Below, piece by piece: positions 32,584-45,694 of a stretch of DNA of 64,000 bases. The stretch is from positions 124,001 to 188,000 of the forward strand of contig BCJJ01000008.1 in NCBI GenBank assembly GCA_039545355.1, in the 5' to 3' direction. The notes beneath the pieces were generated by a model, which worked only from the letters and a program-made list of their open reading frames with translations, was not told the origin of the DNA and did no database searches. The translations under genes and the position numbers were made by a program. The stretch comes from Trichosporon coremiiforme. Lineage: Eukaryota > Basidiomycota > Tremellomycetes > Trichosporonales > Trichosporonaceae. Numbering within the stretch: the stretch's first letter is position 1; every line of letters starts with the position of its first letter.

Positions 32584-35500
32584 TCACATCTCGAAGTCCT
32601 CCGAGTAGATGGTGACGTGACCGCGGCGGTCTCCGCGAGCGATCGCGACGGCATCGATGCTCTTGCTCACGATGTTCCTGAGAGAGGTGTTGAGCAGGAC
32701 TGGGCCACAGTTACCGATAATGGTTGCTCCCTCGGCGCGCTCGAGCTCCTCCTGAACAATGGACGCAAGCTTGGGGCGGCCAACGTGCGCGTTCTCGGAC
32801 AGGATATGGGCGGCAGCGTAGTCGCCCTCATCGATCCAGAGCTTCTCGGCACCATGGCGACCGCAGCCAGAGCAGCGGTGCTTCTTGCCGTCCTTCGTGT
32901 CCTCGAGCTGGACCATGGAGCCCGTGCGCGAGCAGAGGGAGACGGCGTTCGAGCGCGCCATCTCGACATCATAGATCGATGGCGCAACGCTCTCGATCGA
33001 CGTCTTGCGGAACGGCTCGTAGCGGTCGTATGCCGTGCCACAGGACGAGACACTCTCTGAGCGCATGTGCTCGGCCCTTGATTGCGTGTCCGTGGTAAGG
33101 ATCTCGGTGAGCTTCGAGTCCTGCTCCGTTCCTGAACGGCGCGCCTCGGAACGCGGAGGAATGAGGGGAACGTTGCGAGGGCTGCGCTGGCGGTCGAGGC
33201 TGTTCTCGCGCGGCGAGTGGGGGGATTTCGGGAGCGCAGGCGACAGAGGACCCTTCTCGCGCAGAGGCGAGAGAGGGGGCTTCTCCAAACCAGCACCGGG
33301 AGGTTGGAGCTGCATGTTGCGCTGCATCTGTTTCATCTTGCGCGAGCGGGCACGGCGAACACGACCCTCAGCGGCGAGCTTGCGGGACAGCTCATCCGCG
33401 TTCGGGTCGTCCTGGTCCTCCTCGCCCTCGAAGTTGGTCAGGCCGATGACCTGGTCGTATGCAAGCCCGGTCTCAGGGTCCTCGCCGTCATAGTAGCCAC
33501 GCTGAGGAGCACGGGTGCCAGTGCCTTCGTACTGCGAGTACAGGCTGTCGGCGCTGTCGTTGCGAACGACGTAGCGATCGGCAGACGGGGGGCTAAGCTC
33601 CTCGACGGTGGTTTCGTCGCCGTGACCTGAGGAACCAGGGCGGCTGCTGAGGGGCGTGCGGTTCTTGATCGGAGCGCTAGTCGCACCACCAGTGACATAG
33701 ATGTCGATTTGGAGTTGCGACTCGTCGAGGCGGTTCGAGAAGCGGCGAAGAGCGGAAGCCGCCCAAGTGATCTCGGCGTATTCACGGACGATCCAAACGA
33801 ATCGCAGGCGCTTAGTTTTCCCAAGGAAACCGCGCTCAGACATAACTGACGACAGGTAGTCGATCATGGCGAGGCCAAAGGTGACACCCGAACCACCGCA
33901 GACCATGAGCACGTTGGTGTAGTCGGTCCAAGCAACGCGGCCAGAGGAACCCATCGGGCCCTCAATGCGAGCGCGAATGTGGACGGGCTTCGCCTCTGGG
34001 ATCACAGACATGCGGCGCGAGTTGCGGTCGGGCACCATCGTCTTCTCGTACTGCTCACGAACGTAGTCATACAGCTTACGGGTCGTTCCGTTGCGCGCCT
34101 TGATGATGAGGACAATCTCATACGGGTCGTTGCTGGAGACAGTGAAGGGGTGGGAACGCCATCGGGTGATGTCCGGGAGGGTGAGGAGAATGCTCTGTCC
34201 GGGGCCGTGAACCATGGGACGCGCAGTACGGATGGTAAGTCGAACAGTACGCGACGGCAGCAACTGCGCTTGGGCGTATCCAGCCGGGATTGGCGGTGGC
34301 CTGGGGACGATGAGAAGGTTGGTTCCTGGAGGAGGGAGCGCGGAAACGTCGCTGGAGCTCTCGGAGCTGTAGAAGCTGAGTGCCTTCTCGACGTAGTCAA
34401 GGTGGGCGATGGTTCCGTCCAGATCGGCCTTGTGAGGCACCGGTGCAGCCCGCGAGGGGAACCCGTTGATGTACATGTACCGGATGAAGCGGCAGAACTT
34501 GTCGCCAGCCCAGAACATCAGGGCGATACCGGCGTAGTACCAGATGATCGAGTGGTGGCACATCGCGCAGATGATGCCTCCGATCATGCAGACGACGTGG
34601 ACCCAGTAGAACAGACCGTAGTAGCGGTTGCGAACCCACTTGATGGAGGTCACCATCGCGAGGGTCCACATGCAGTAGGCTGTGATTCCGAACCGGAATC
34701 GATCCGTGGTCACCATCGCCTTCCACATAGGGACTCCATGGTACGTGTTCTTCCACAGCTGAACAGTCCAGGTGTACACGTGGATCGTCACCATGAAGTA
34801 GACGAACCAGCCACCAGCGCGGTGAAAGGTACCGATCTTGTCCCAGTGGACATGAGTGAAGAAGGGCAGAGAGAGGATGGCGAATGGGGGCGCCTTGAGA
34901 GCGAGGATGATGAGGAACGGCAGGCAGCAGAACACCATCATGCCGAAGCGGTTACCAACAGTCCACCAGTCCTTCTCGACTGTCCAGGTCACTAACGTCC
35001 GCAGAGCATCCGGTGAGTCACGCTTGACAAAGTCCCATACTGGGATGTCGCTCGCAAGGTGGTCCGGACCAAGAAGCGCCAGGCAGAGAGTCGTGAACGC
35101 CACGATGAACATGATGACCAGCATGTTGTTCGACGGGAGCACGTGGCTGTAGAGCTTCCCGATGCGGAACGTGTGTCGCCGAATGCCCCACTTGTTCCAC
35201 CATGATCCGATGGCACCACCCGAGAAGTGCAGGTGGTGGCAGATAGCGTAGACGCAAGTCAACCCGCCGATGATGATCCACCACAGATGCGCATAACGGT
35301 ACTTAGGGTGGCTGACGTTAGCGCTCGTCTTGGTGTGTTCTAAGAATACAATCGGGCTAATCGCTCCGACGCCGCGAAACTCACTTTCCATGCGCCTCGT
35401 GCGCATGGATGTAGCCAAACACAAAGTCGTGCGGTGATAAGGTCCAGGTGTCTGCCGCATCAGGGGCGCTTTGGGTGGTGGAGGCGATGGTGGGAAGGGG

Positions 35501-36031
35501 AGTGGGGGATGTGATGTCGGAACCTGTGCTCGAGGCATTGAGGCTCGCTGCGGCGATGGAGGCTACTACAGTTGGTGAGCAATGGTTCCTGCCTAATGCG
35601 GATGATCGAGATTGGCGGATGTGAGATGCACTTACCTCCAACGGCCGCCGTGTTTACAAGCGAGGAAACAACAGACGATGGCGTCTGCGTAACAGTGACG
35701 GTGGCCGGCGTGGGTGGCAGCGATAGCGAGAGCGACAATGACGTCGGTGACGGGTTCACCAGATTCGTCACATTAACGGTATTGAAAACGTGGTCCGTGA
35801 CGGTGGTGTGAGCTGTATCGGTTGCGGCCTTCGAGGCAGACTTGAGTGATGATGAAATCGATTTGGAGATCGACTTCAGCACACCTTATTTATCAGTTGA
35901 CAAACATAACAACTGGAGGTGGTGAGCTCCGACTCACTGGCCTGCTGCTTCGAGTTGAGTGATGTCTGAGCCGTCTCGGTGATGGAGGCGAGGACCGCAC
36001 TCGGGTCGACAGATGACATCTCGGCTGCCAT
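32584..36031 (-). CDS. Ferric reductase (FRE family transmembrane NADPH oxidoreductase)
   Basis: Exons 35938-36031, 35636-35884, 35385-35565 and 32584-35311 (introns 53, 70 and 73 nt) join to 1083 residues; typical Fre proteins are ~600-750. A Ser/Thr-rich N-terminal ectodomain of ~170 residues precedes the membrane domain. Two haem-ligand pairs with the family's 13-residue spacing are visible: His338/His352 (HRAGGWFVYFMVTIH) and His413/His427 (HVVCMIGGIICAMCH). The FAD site is HPFTVSS, the NADPH site VCGGSGVTFGLAMIDYL, and the C-terminal nucleotide motif NCGPVLLN. Electrons pass from cytosolic NADPH to extracellular Fe3+ or Cu2+. The extra length is a ~270-residue hydrophilic insert between the NADPH site and the C-terminal motif, including CSGCGRHG. 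No classical signal peptide is seen, and an extra 5' exon is possible. Confidence 0.88.
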
Positions 36032-39000
36032 CTGGGGCGACTTGGCGGTTCTTTTGAGAGGGGCGATTGAAGGGGAGTGTGAGTGGGTGGGTGGGGGAGG
36101 GGAGTGTTGGAAAGGGGAAGTGGTCTTATGTCGAGGCACCGCGCAGTCGGACAATCGATGGTCGAAGCGAAGGTAACAATGGGTTGGCAGTCGAAGGAGT
36201 GTGGGCGGTGGACGTCGAGCGAGATTATAACAATGAGAAGCACAAGAGTGTTGGCGACGATCGCACGCACAGCAAGGGGCAGGGACAATGGTTGGGAGGT
36301 TGGCACCACTGGGTATATATGGAAGAACCCAGCGGAGAGCAGCAAGGAAGCGGCCAGATCCAGGAGACGTCGGCAGGAAGCGCAGAATGCGCAGAGAGGC
36401 ACAGGTTGGCGGTAGCCGCTGGCTCTCTTGGCCGCTGCCGCCTGTCGGGACGTAGCGCTGGTATGGGTCGTAGGGCTGGTCGAGGTCATTTCGGACCGCT
36501 AGTTTGTGGTGTTAGTTGCAGTGGCCGTCGCAGGGAGAGCGGCAGGCAAGCTGCAATCCGCCGTGGCCCGTAGCCCGGTAGGCTGCCCGTGGTCGTGTTC
36601 TGTTTCTGTGCCAAGTCTGAAACTCGACACTAAATTCAGGCACCCTGGCAACCCTGGCAGAGAGCGTGATAACGTGTTCGTAGGACACGGGAACCACTCC
36701 GATCCAGGATTAAGAAGAGGGTTCTGCGGGGCGAGCTACATGAATGCAGATTGCAGATGGCCGTTCTCATCACCCGCCGAGACACGCGCGCGCAGGATTG
36801 CTCAGGTCGACTCCGGTCGTCCAGGGTCGCATAAGCATCGAAGACGCTTTGGCCAAGGAGAGTTACTTGTTTTACGTGGCCAGCCGTTCCTATGCCGTAG
36901 TCCTGCACATACGCGTCCAACGCTCCCGGTTCGTCTGACACCTGAACAACATGCCTGATTGTCCTGGACGTGGGAGTACATACATCATCGGCAAAATCCT
37001 TGTTTCCAAGGCTCCAGCGCTCCAAAATCTGCCGTACTCGGGCTCGCTGCTCCGTAGCTGCTTGCCTGCTGCAATTGCTTTGGCCGTTTCCCAACTGAAA
37101 ATACTCCACATCAAGCTTAGTCGTGTCAGGGAAGCGGCAATAATCTGTTGCCCGACGTCCGATAACCCTTAGACAATAAGACTCCAGCCTACTGCTTGAT
37201 CGTCTCTAAGCTGCCTGTTCGCTTGCGCACCAGTGCATTCAAGTTGCGCAGCGTCAGCAAATACGAGCGAGCGTTGCTGACTGTCCAGTTGTGGACCCGT
37301 TTGGCCAGACGCCGAGCAGATACAGGGAACCCGCCCTGTGCATGATTTACATGTGGTATGCCGGACGCGCGTACGGCGCAGTGCGACGCTACAGCCCGAG
37401 CAGCGGCTGTGGTTCCCAGCGGCTCGCCGGGTGAGGGGTGATGGCGGACAGCGGAACGGCGCACCCTGCACCGATATTCAATGGCTGCTGTCCAAGGCAT
37501 GCTTTGCGACTTCTTCCAGCTTCAGCTGAAATGTCAGAGACTGGCAATGGCGTCGGTGGAATGATCGCACCCTTAGCGGACGTGCACAATGAATTGCATG
37601 GAAGTGCGTACGTATCACTCTGAACCTGAATCGCATAACGAGGCTTGACATCTACGGTCGCTGATGGCTTATGACTTGTCCAGAACCGTAAAACTGGCTG
37701 TGCATGGCAACGAGGACTCTAGAGATGACCATGTCCGTGTTGATATCGGTGATCAGTGACCGCTTGTAGGGCCGGGCTTGGCAGCGAGCTGTCTGGTACT
37801 TGGTTTGCGAAGCGACTGAGTGACTGTGAAAGGGAAGACCCATGCCAGAGATCACACTCCACTCGTGTTTCGTCGACAACTCTGAGCGTTGAAGCTCTGA
37901 GCCAAAGGCGGAGACGCACCAGAACAAAAGTTAACTTCGGAGTCTGTCCTTTCCGTTGGTCCCACGGCTACGCCGGGTGGCACAACACGTTTCAGCATCC
38001 TACCAAAAGTCTCCTTAGTTACGTTACCGCTGCGATTCCTCGCAATGCTCACTCGGGCCGGCCCTCCTAGTTCCTCTTCGGGGGATAACTCGTCTCTTAA
38101 TCGACAGAGGCTGCAAAGCGAAGTCGTACTACTTTGACTCCCGCTACTGCTTCCAGTTCTATGTCTGCCCTTGTACACTGGTTTCGTACGCAGTACCGCA
38201 TTGCTCAGGATTGCTGGATGCCCGCACTCTCAGGTTTGTTGGGATGCCAGGGTCCAGGTCACGTCAACACGCTGCGACACTTTTGCAACCGAGGGATTCA
38301 CGAGATCACCAACTCGGCGATGGATCATCATCGTTCTCGACAGAGACGCAAACAGGAAAATCAGCCGCCAGAGCCAGACATTGCTGTGGTGGGTCAGACC
38401 ACCTGACGGCTGCGGACAGGTCCCCGTACGGCATTTGCTGTGCGAATCGAGGGATTGTGAGGGATGACGATCCCTCGTCTCTCCGTCGGCTCAACGTCGA
38501 CCGTCCATGACCCTGCACCCGTCCGCTGGCACTTGAATTGCGTCGCGCCGGAACCCTCCCAGACAATGCTGAATAAGAACATGCATCATCTCGGAGGCTT
38601 CCCACCTCTAAAACAATTGTAGGAATGGACAACTCGTGGACAAAGTGGAGGCCGCATGCCGGCGAATGTCAACGACGATCAGCAGCTCGGCCATCGATGC
38701 TTCCCCCGTCCTTCAGACCGTGCTCACATCATCATAAGAGCCACACCTCTGACGAGCCCCGAAGCACTTTGCGCATGCCCTTCCTACATCCGCATCTGAG
38801 ATACCTCCTGGTTGCCAACCTTAGTATGCAATGATTCGATATGAGCTTGAAAGGATCGCAAACGACTGCCAAGAAGTGCATGACTGCCGAGTGCACCGAG
38901 TCTTGTGCGTGTCTTGATGACGCTTATTTTGAAGAGAATTGTCTCACAACGGCAACAGCGGCCATCGAAGTTAGGCGTAGCTCTCAATGTTCATGGTGTC

Positions 39001-42000
39001 AAGAACTCTGACGCCTATACGCTTCGTGCATTGGGTAATATGACATAGCGAAACGCAGCAAAAAGCTCTGAGTAGTCAAGAGCAGCGTCGCCTATGCTGG
39101 CAGCGCGGTCATCGAGAACTGCGGACTAACTTTTGACTCTGTGACATGACCGGCCTGGCCAAGGATCTCAAGGAGGTGCACAAACCTCGAGCGCAGCCTG
39201 GACCGTATCGATCACCAGCACAAGGTTGTCCCGGAGTCGCTGGATGAGGTTTGCTGGGTTATGTATAACGATTGTAAGGTTTAAAGTGGAGTCCAAGGCT
39301 CCGACACCCGAATCTGGTAGCCTGTGACGTGCAGAGTTGGTCGTTCCCAGAGAGCGCAATGTTTTGGGACGCTGCATCGCCTTGTTTCGATGTGTAAAGA
39401 AGGCAGAAGTCGATGCCCGAGTGGGTGCTGACAAGCTGGGATGAGCAGCTGGGGTGAGTTGAGGGTGGCACGCCGGACGTCCCGGAATGCGGTTGCAAGC
39501 GAGTAGGCAGCTGATTTAAGCTTCGTGCCTCTGGCGTTTGAGAATAACCATGATCCTGGAATGAGAGCCGGATCGCGGCATCACGCGTCCCAGCTGCCAG
39601 CTGCGAGCTCAAGGTATCACGGCATGCAGGATGATTCCAGTGAAAAATACCCTGCCGTGACCTGCGAATTTCTGGGGATGTTGACCGGAACGACTTTCGT
39701 GATTCCGCAACCGTTATCGGTCGTCCAGGGTCCCTTCCTTACCGCTCCCTCGCCATTCAGGAAACCTGCCCAGGGTTCCAGGTCAACGCACGGTTGTCGG
39801 CAGCGACCCGCGAGTCACGGGACGCGGATCTGTCAGAGGTGCTCGCTGGCGTGTAACGGGATGCGACATCAGACCTGGACTCTTTGTCTTTATGAGTTTG
39901 CAAACACCAACTGATGCATGGCGATCTCTTCAGATGACCCGTCGGGCAAGTGACAGGATAAGCAAATGCAGGCATTGTCAGCAGCGATTCAAAAGTGTAT
40001 GCAGCGAAGCTCGTGCGGCGAGCAATCTTACACAACTCTAGGTGCTGGGTTAATGAATGTTTCGAGTATGTGTCTAAAAGCTCCGAGTTGCTCGTCCAGC
40101 ACGACGAGCGCAGCAAGAGTAGCTGCGATGACACAGCGGGCTGTTGGCACTTAGGTCAGAGGTCAACTGATCGCTCATGCTCCCGAGCTTGCGGACATGC
40201 TTGCGCAGCCCATAACGCTGCTTCCAGTTATAGTAAACACCGTCAACAGTTCCGTTCCTTCGAAATACAGCACTCGCTTAGGTTTGCTGTTCCTCTTTCC
40301 CCCTGTTACTTATTCTCTGCCCTCTCGATCACTTTCCCAAGCACTTCTGAACACTTCCAAGAAGCCAAGGACCTCTAAGCAAAGCTGGTCACGCATTTCT
40401 GAACAGTAGGAAGGAGCCCCGGGAGGATGTCTTGGATCTTGTAGTCGTGTTTCGAGCTGGTGAACCTGGAATGCAGACATGGGAGCGCTAACCTGCTCTT
40501 ACAATAGCAATGAGGGAGTTCGGGGACAAGCTGTTTCTGCCGATGTTTAGTAGTGCGTGACGTTCAGGCTTGGCTCAGGTCTGCTCAGGACTTGCGTTGG
40601 GCCGAAGTGTCGCGGGTGTCGGGTCCGGCGAGTGCATGAACGTTCGCCGTGGGTGTAGATACTCGTGGGTCATGCATTGGACTGATCGCCGGATAAGGGC
40701 TGGGGATGACGTCGGAGCGTTCCCAGAAGGCGTTATCTGGCAACGGCCCTTAGCGCAGGAGTCGGTGTGCGGAACGCTCCCGTTCCTGCGGCTGCCTGTG
40801 CTGTTGGCAGCTTCAATACTCGCCCAGCATGCTAGCGTCACTCGACCTGGCATTCCTGCAGATGTACGTGATCACTCTTCGCGCTATGGCGCGCTACGGA
40901 CAGCACGCGGCGGCGCACACCCCGTGATTTTCCGTGCCTCACAGGCTGCCGCTTGACTCCCACGAAGATAGAACGCTGGAAGCGCGCTGCATGACTAGGT
41001 CAGCGGGATCCGCAGATCTGGATGCACCGGGGACGTAAGCCGCAGCAAGTGCCGCTGAAGCCGCGAGGGTCGCCGCGAGCCGCTGCGAAGCCGCCAGTAG
41101 AGCCGCCGGCCGCCGCCCCTTGTCAAAGCCAGGGCACATGTTTGAACAGTGCCGAGGCTACCGTGGTTCGCATGTGGTCGCAGCAATGCCGTTGCCATTA
41201 CCTTAGTAAACCGTCTATTGTTCCTCTCTGGGATGCACTGGAGGGCATACCGGGCATTCTGGGCTACGATCATGCCCATTACTGTCACATGCAAGCGTTC
41301 CTTCCAGCTGGATAGTGGGAGCTGGCACTTGCGCAACGCAGGAGCACGACGCCGGCCGTCGACCTGGCGTGATGTCGCACTAGCGTGGCCGGAGGGAGAC
41401 GGCCGTAGACCACCACCAAGCGAGATGCACCAGCCACCCGGCGCCGATTGCAAGCAGAAATCCCAGTCAGAGCAAACTGTGAAGGTGTACAGTGAATCAT
41501 GCTGGTCTAGCGGGTCACGCTAACAAACCTTGCACTTAGCGCTGCGGGGACAAGCTCACCTCTGTGCGGGGTTGCGCGTGCCGCGTAACAGATACAGCGG
41601 GCAGTCGTGGTAAACGGCAGCGGAGAGCGGGCGCCGCGCCATCCCTTGACTCGCTTGGCTTATGCGCCTGCAAGTCAGCTACGGCAGTGGTACCGGAAGC
41701 GGAGCATGCTCAAGTTCCTGGAAGGAGGCAGTCAGCGATGACCACAGACATGGAGACAAGCGTCAAGCTGCAAGCTTCAGGCCCGAGGCCCGTAACATCA
41801 GGCTCCAAGCTTTGAGTCCGATTTTGCTGAGCGTTAGAAGAATACTCTGACCGTAACACGAACTGGTGAAACGTTGAAACGTGTTAAGAGCTTATCTCTA
41901 GATTTCACTGCTGGCTGCGCATCGCATTCGGTTCGCAGGTGGATCTCACTTGAGTGAGCCAGCCCCTTCCGCGCACCTTCGACTCCCTCCCCCTTGCTCG

Positions 42001-44776
42001 AGATTGTTGCCCCTGCAGGTTGTGAACATCAAGCACCCGGTTCGAGCCGGCCACGACCACGTTTCTATCAGTGCTGGACACAGGATGGCTTGCAAACTTG
42101 GCATGCTTCGCCTGCGATCGCAACTGCTTTCCCGAGCTTGCCGGATCTCGGCGTCTCTGGGCATTCGTCTCGGGAGACTCGGCGTCTCCTGCTACAAGAG
42201 ACGTGAGCAGAGCGAGCCGGGCGTACCTGACCGTTTCCGTCTTTCTCGCCAAGCTCCATCGAGCACAGAGGCAAGCTCGAGGTAAGCGTAGCTCTTGCGT
42301 GTAGTTCTCGTAGCTCTTCGTGTGGGCTCTCCGTGCGATCGGTCGTGCTGCTTCGGAGGCTTAGACTCAAGCGCCGAGCATGTCAATCGTGTGCACTGCT
42401 TGCACTGCATGCTGTATGTTGAGTACTGAAGTCCAACCCACTTGATCGTGCCCACTCGCTAGCGAAACTGTCTCACGACGAACGATGAACAGCCTCGACC
42501 TGCCACTTCCGGCGATGTCGTCGGCCACCCCTGCTCGCCGTTGGCACCGCCGCAGATCACCGCGTGGCTAAGGTCCGAGATCACAAATGACTGCTGTGGA
42601 CAGGTGGGCATGTCAGCTGGTCTCCGTTTCTTGCATCGGCGAGTCTCGTGATTGCGTTCTCGGCGATGAACTCCGCTCGACAGCGTCCGGCGCGGGCGGT
42701 TGGAGATGGCTGGTGTTGCCATTGGTCTCGTTTGTTTGGTTCTGCTTTTCTCACCGAGTGGAGCTCGCTTCGCCCAACGTGTTCGATTCTCAGCGATCGC
42801 TCGCTCAATCATGCCGGAACATTGCAGTTCTAATTGCTTCATCCGCTACTGAGACAGCTCCACCACTGCTGTATCCGGCGGATCCCACCCTGAAGACACC
42901 CCATACCGCACCAGATCACCGCTCGGCTCAGCACTATGGTGCGTATGTCACAGCCGCAAGACCTCTTGCCATTGTCCACCGTTACCACTGACGCTAGCGC
43001 CGACTTGACGAGCGCAGCTCCTTTTCTCCCTTTTGGTGCCCTGTGCACTGCAGTGCTGCATGGGAGTCTCTCATCAAGTTCATTCCGGTGGCAATCCGCT
43101 AACTGCGATGACAACGTCGACCCCTAAGGCCCTGCGTTGTTGTCAGCTCGCTGATGTGTTACTAATCTCCAAAGCCTAGACACTGGGGTTGCTAACTGCC
43201 TCGGCGCACTTGAAACGACCAGGACTGCAGGAAGCTTCGCTTCAATACCGAACAATGCTTTTACGCCAGTTTCATTGGCGTTATAAACACTACCTGATGT
43301 GCGCACTGGGCGGCTTCGCTCGATGGGGCGTGACGTTTGACGTTTCGCAATCTGATGAAGGTCTCCTTGAACATTGCTGCGTACCTTCTCGAGTTGACTC
43401 CCAAGCCTGGTGGGTCCCGGGAACCTTCGGAGAGGCCATGGGCCGAGCTCGAGGCGATAGACACTGGGAACACGACTGTCAGGCTGATCGTTCAAGCTGG
43501 CCCGAACCGCTAAGCACCAACACATCGCTTAGGCATATCCCATGTCCTCTGCACATGACTTTGTCTGCCGTAGTGTCTACTGCTTTGCAGAGATTCAGCA
43601 CACTACATGCTCCCTTCGGTCAGCAATCTATACTCAGCCCACCCCTTGTAGCGCCCAGACTGCGGACGTGTGATCGATCTCGCAGCGGCGTCGCACCGTG
43701 TGCACCGGCGTCAACCCCGGATGTGACCAGGTCTCGTACCACATGCTGACTACACACGCTCTCCCGCCGAGCTCGCCCCGTCCTGGCCTCTCAGTCATCC
43801 GGAGGACACCCATCTCGTCGCATACATAAGAAGCGCTGTCGGATGCCCAACTCTCCCTTCGTCAACTCATTCTCACACCACACCTCAGAGGACCGGACGG
43901 CCGGGTCGATATGATTGACTTGCACCACACTGGAGAGGGCCCGACGACCGGACATGTGCACGTCCCTAGTGCACGACACTGTGAGGTGAGCCTGGCGCAT
44001 GCTTGCTGCTGCCATCCCTTTGCGGATGAAATACCGAGCCCTTTCAATGCCTACACTAAGCAAAACGGCAGCAGGCAGCAGCTCGACCAGACCCCCTGGT
44101 AGAGCGTGAGTCCAGCCATGACCCCTCGACAGACCACAGACACACCTAGACTTATCGCGCTCTGATAGCCAACATCAGCAATGTGGACTGCACCTCTAGG
44201 CTGTCCAGAGTCAGCTGGCTCAGCTTCAGTAGCTGCCGAAACAGCTTGCCCCACCTCACTTTCGCGACAAAGTGTCGAACCAAGTAGCAAAGGAGAGCAG
44301 AGAGCAGGCAGCATCTTCCTCCCTGTCACCGGGGCTGAGTGTGAGTCCACCTTCTCCCCTGCACACCGCAGCTACGACGCAGACACAAGTCGCCGACCTG
44401 GGTCCCATGGCCCAATCAGGGTCGTTTCCGGTCAGCTCCCTCGCGGCCAGCTGACGAAACAGTCCTCGCACACCGTCCCAGCTTGAGATACGGAGGGACG
44501 TCATCGACGACCTTCGCCCGTGGGGGGTTCACATCTGCGGCCTGTGGTGAGCTGGGCGAGGCGATACGAGTTGACGCACAGCCCGACCCCGAGTAACCCC
44601 GCGCAGGGTTACCAACACCTGCAAAATCAGAGGTGTCAGTAGCCCATATCAGTGGCCTCTCGGGCTCGCTTCCACATTGTACAACCATTTCATTCCCATA
44701 TTGATGCTATCCTCTCCTCAGTCGTTATGTGATCCTCAGCCATCAGCCTTCGTTCCATTCCCACACTCACCTCTTC
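36032..44776. other. Gene desert of 8.7 kb
   Basis: No frame in this stretch shows domain content, consistent codon bias or splice-linked exons. It is the longest such gap in the window. I see no reverse transcriptase, transposase or long terminal repeat, and no obvious tandem satellite. Composition looks less GC-rich than the genes, judged by eye. A pyrimidine/purine-biased part at 36032-36500 is the likely 5' region of the ferric reductase gene. Possible readings: decayed repeats, a centromere-like or heterochromatic segment, or genes too diverged to see. Confidence 0.5.
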
Positions 44777-45694
44777 TCACGGCGCCTGTACTTGTCCCCC
44801 CTCCTTCCAAACGACCGGAAACAGACCATGTTCCATCCTCTCCCCCTCGCCCAACTCCTCCCTCAACCCAGGGAATTCGGGACTCGTGACCCACTGTCTC
44901 GGTGCATGGCGGGTATCGTCCCCCATGAACCGGACACTGAACGCCCTCCTCCTGCTCTCGGTCCCGTTGGCAGCATGCAGCGTCAACATGTGGAACGCGA
45001 CACAGTCTCCCGGCTCCAAGCTCCATTTCAGCACCTCCTCGTCCTTGACCTCGGGCAGGTCACGGAGAGATCCCTCGGGGAACCATTTGGCGAGATTGTC
45101 CTTGAATGTGCGGGGAAGGAACCACTCGCCGGAATGCGAGCCGCGGACAAACTCGAGTGTCGAGGAGACGGGCACGGGATCGAGCGGGATCCAGAGACTG
45201 ACATTGTCGCGCCCGCTAATGTTGTAGTAGGGCTGGTCCTGGTGCCATGGTGTCCTCTGCCGCGTTCCCTTCTCCTTGACGAGCAAATGGTCGTGGTACA
45301 GCCTGACCTCCTCCTGCGGAGCCATGAGAGCAGCAGCCAAGCTGGGTGCGGGGGTGTTGAAGATGAACTCGGAATAGGCCGGGTAGGACTGCCAGTTACA
45401 GAAGTCTTCGAAGAACCAGCCCGGGTCTGTGGCCGAGGAGGCGACCTTGTGTCGTGGGCTGGGCTCGGCGAGGTTCGTGTCAATACCGGCTGCCAGGGCG
45501 CTGAGCTCGGAGGGCGTGAAGAGGCCGCGGATTACGCACGCGCCGTTGGATTGGTAGTCCTTCACTGTCTGCGGGGTGATGGCGCGCTGGACTCGGTCCG
45601 TGAACGAAGACGCGGAGGGGGCGACGGAGGCGAGACCGCGGGCGTGCAGCCTGAGGAGAGGGGAGCGGGCCCGCGCGAGGGTAGCGGTGAGCAT
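44777..45694 (-). CDS. Phytanoyl-CoA dioxygenase family enzyme, probably mitochondrial
   Basis: One exon, 305 residues from MLTATLARARSPLLRLHARG. The frame is open far upstream, but this ATG gives a classic mitochondrial presequence rich in Arg, Leu, Ala and Ser without acids. The Fe(II)/2-oxoglutarate core is clear: His151-Gln-Asp153 (WHQDQPYYN), distal His240 (FHMLTLHAANGT), and Arg around 248-250 before AFSVRFMGDD for the 2-oxoglutarate carboxylate. LYHDHLLVKEKG and ISGRDNVSLWIPLDP are usual in bacterial-type and fungal PhyH enzymes. The family hydroxylates diverse substrates (phytanoyl-CoA, ectoine, small acids). The substrate here is unknown. Confidence 0.85.
   Translation of the reverse strand: MLTATLARARSPLLRLHARGLASVAPSASSFTDRVQRAITPQTVKDYQSNGACVIRGLFTPSELSALAAGIDTNLAEPSPRHKVASSATDPGWFFEDFCNWQSYPAYSEFIFNTPAPSLAAALMAPQEEVRLYHDHLLVKEKGTRQRTPWHQDQPYYNISGRDNVSLWIPLDPVPVSSTLEFVRGSHSGEWFLPRTFKDNLAKWFPEGSLRDLPEVKDEEVLKWSLEPGDCVAFHMLTLHAANGTESRRRAFSVRFMGDDTRHAPRQWVTSPEFPGLREELGEGERMEHGLFPVVWKEGGQVQAP

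Noticed and set aside
33979..34995. Plus-strand frame of 338 codons opposite the ferric reductase
   Set aside because: Antisense shadow of a strongly supported gene with haem, FAD and NADPH motifs on the other strand.
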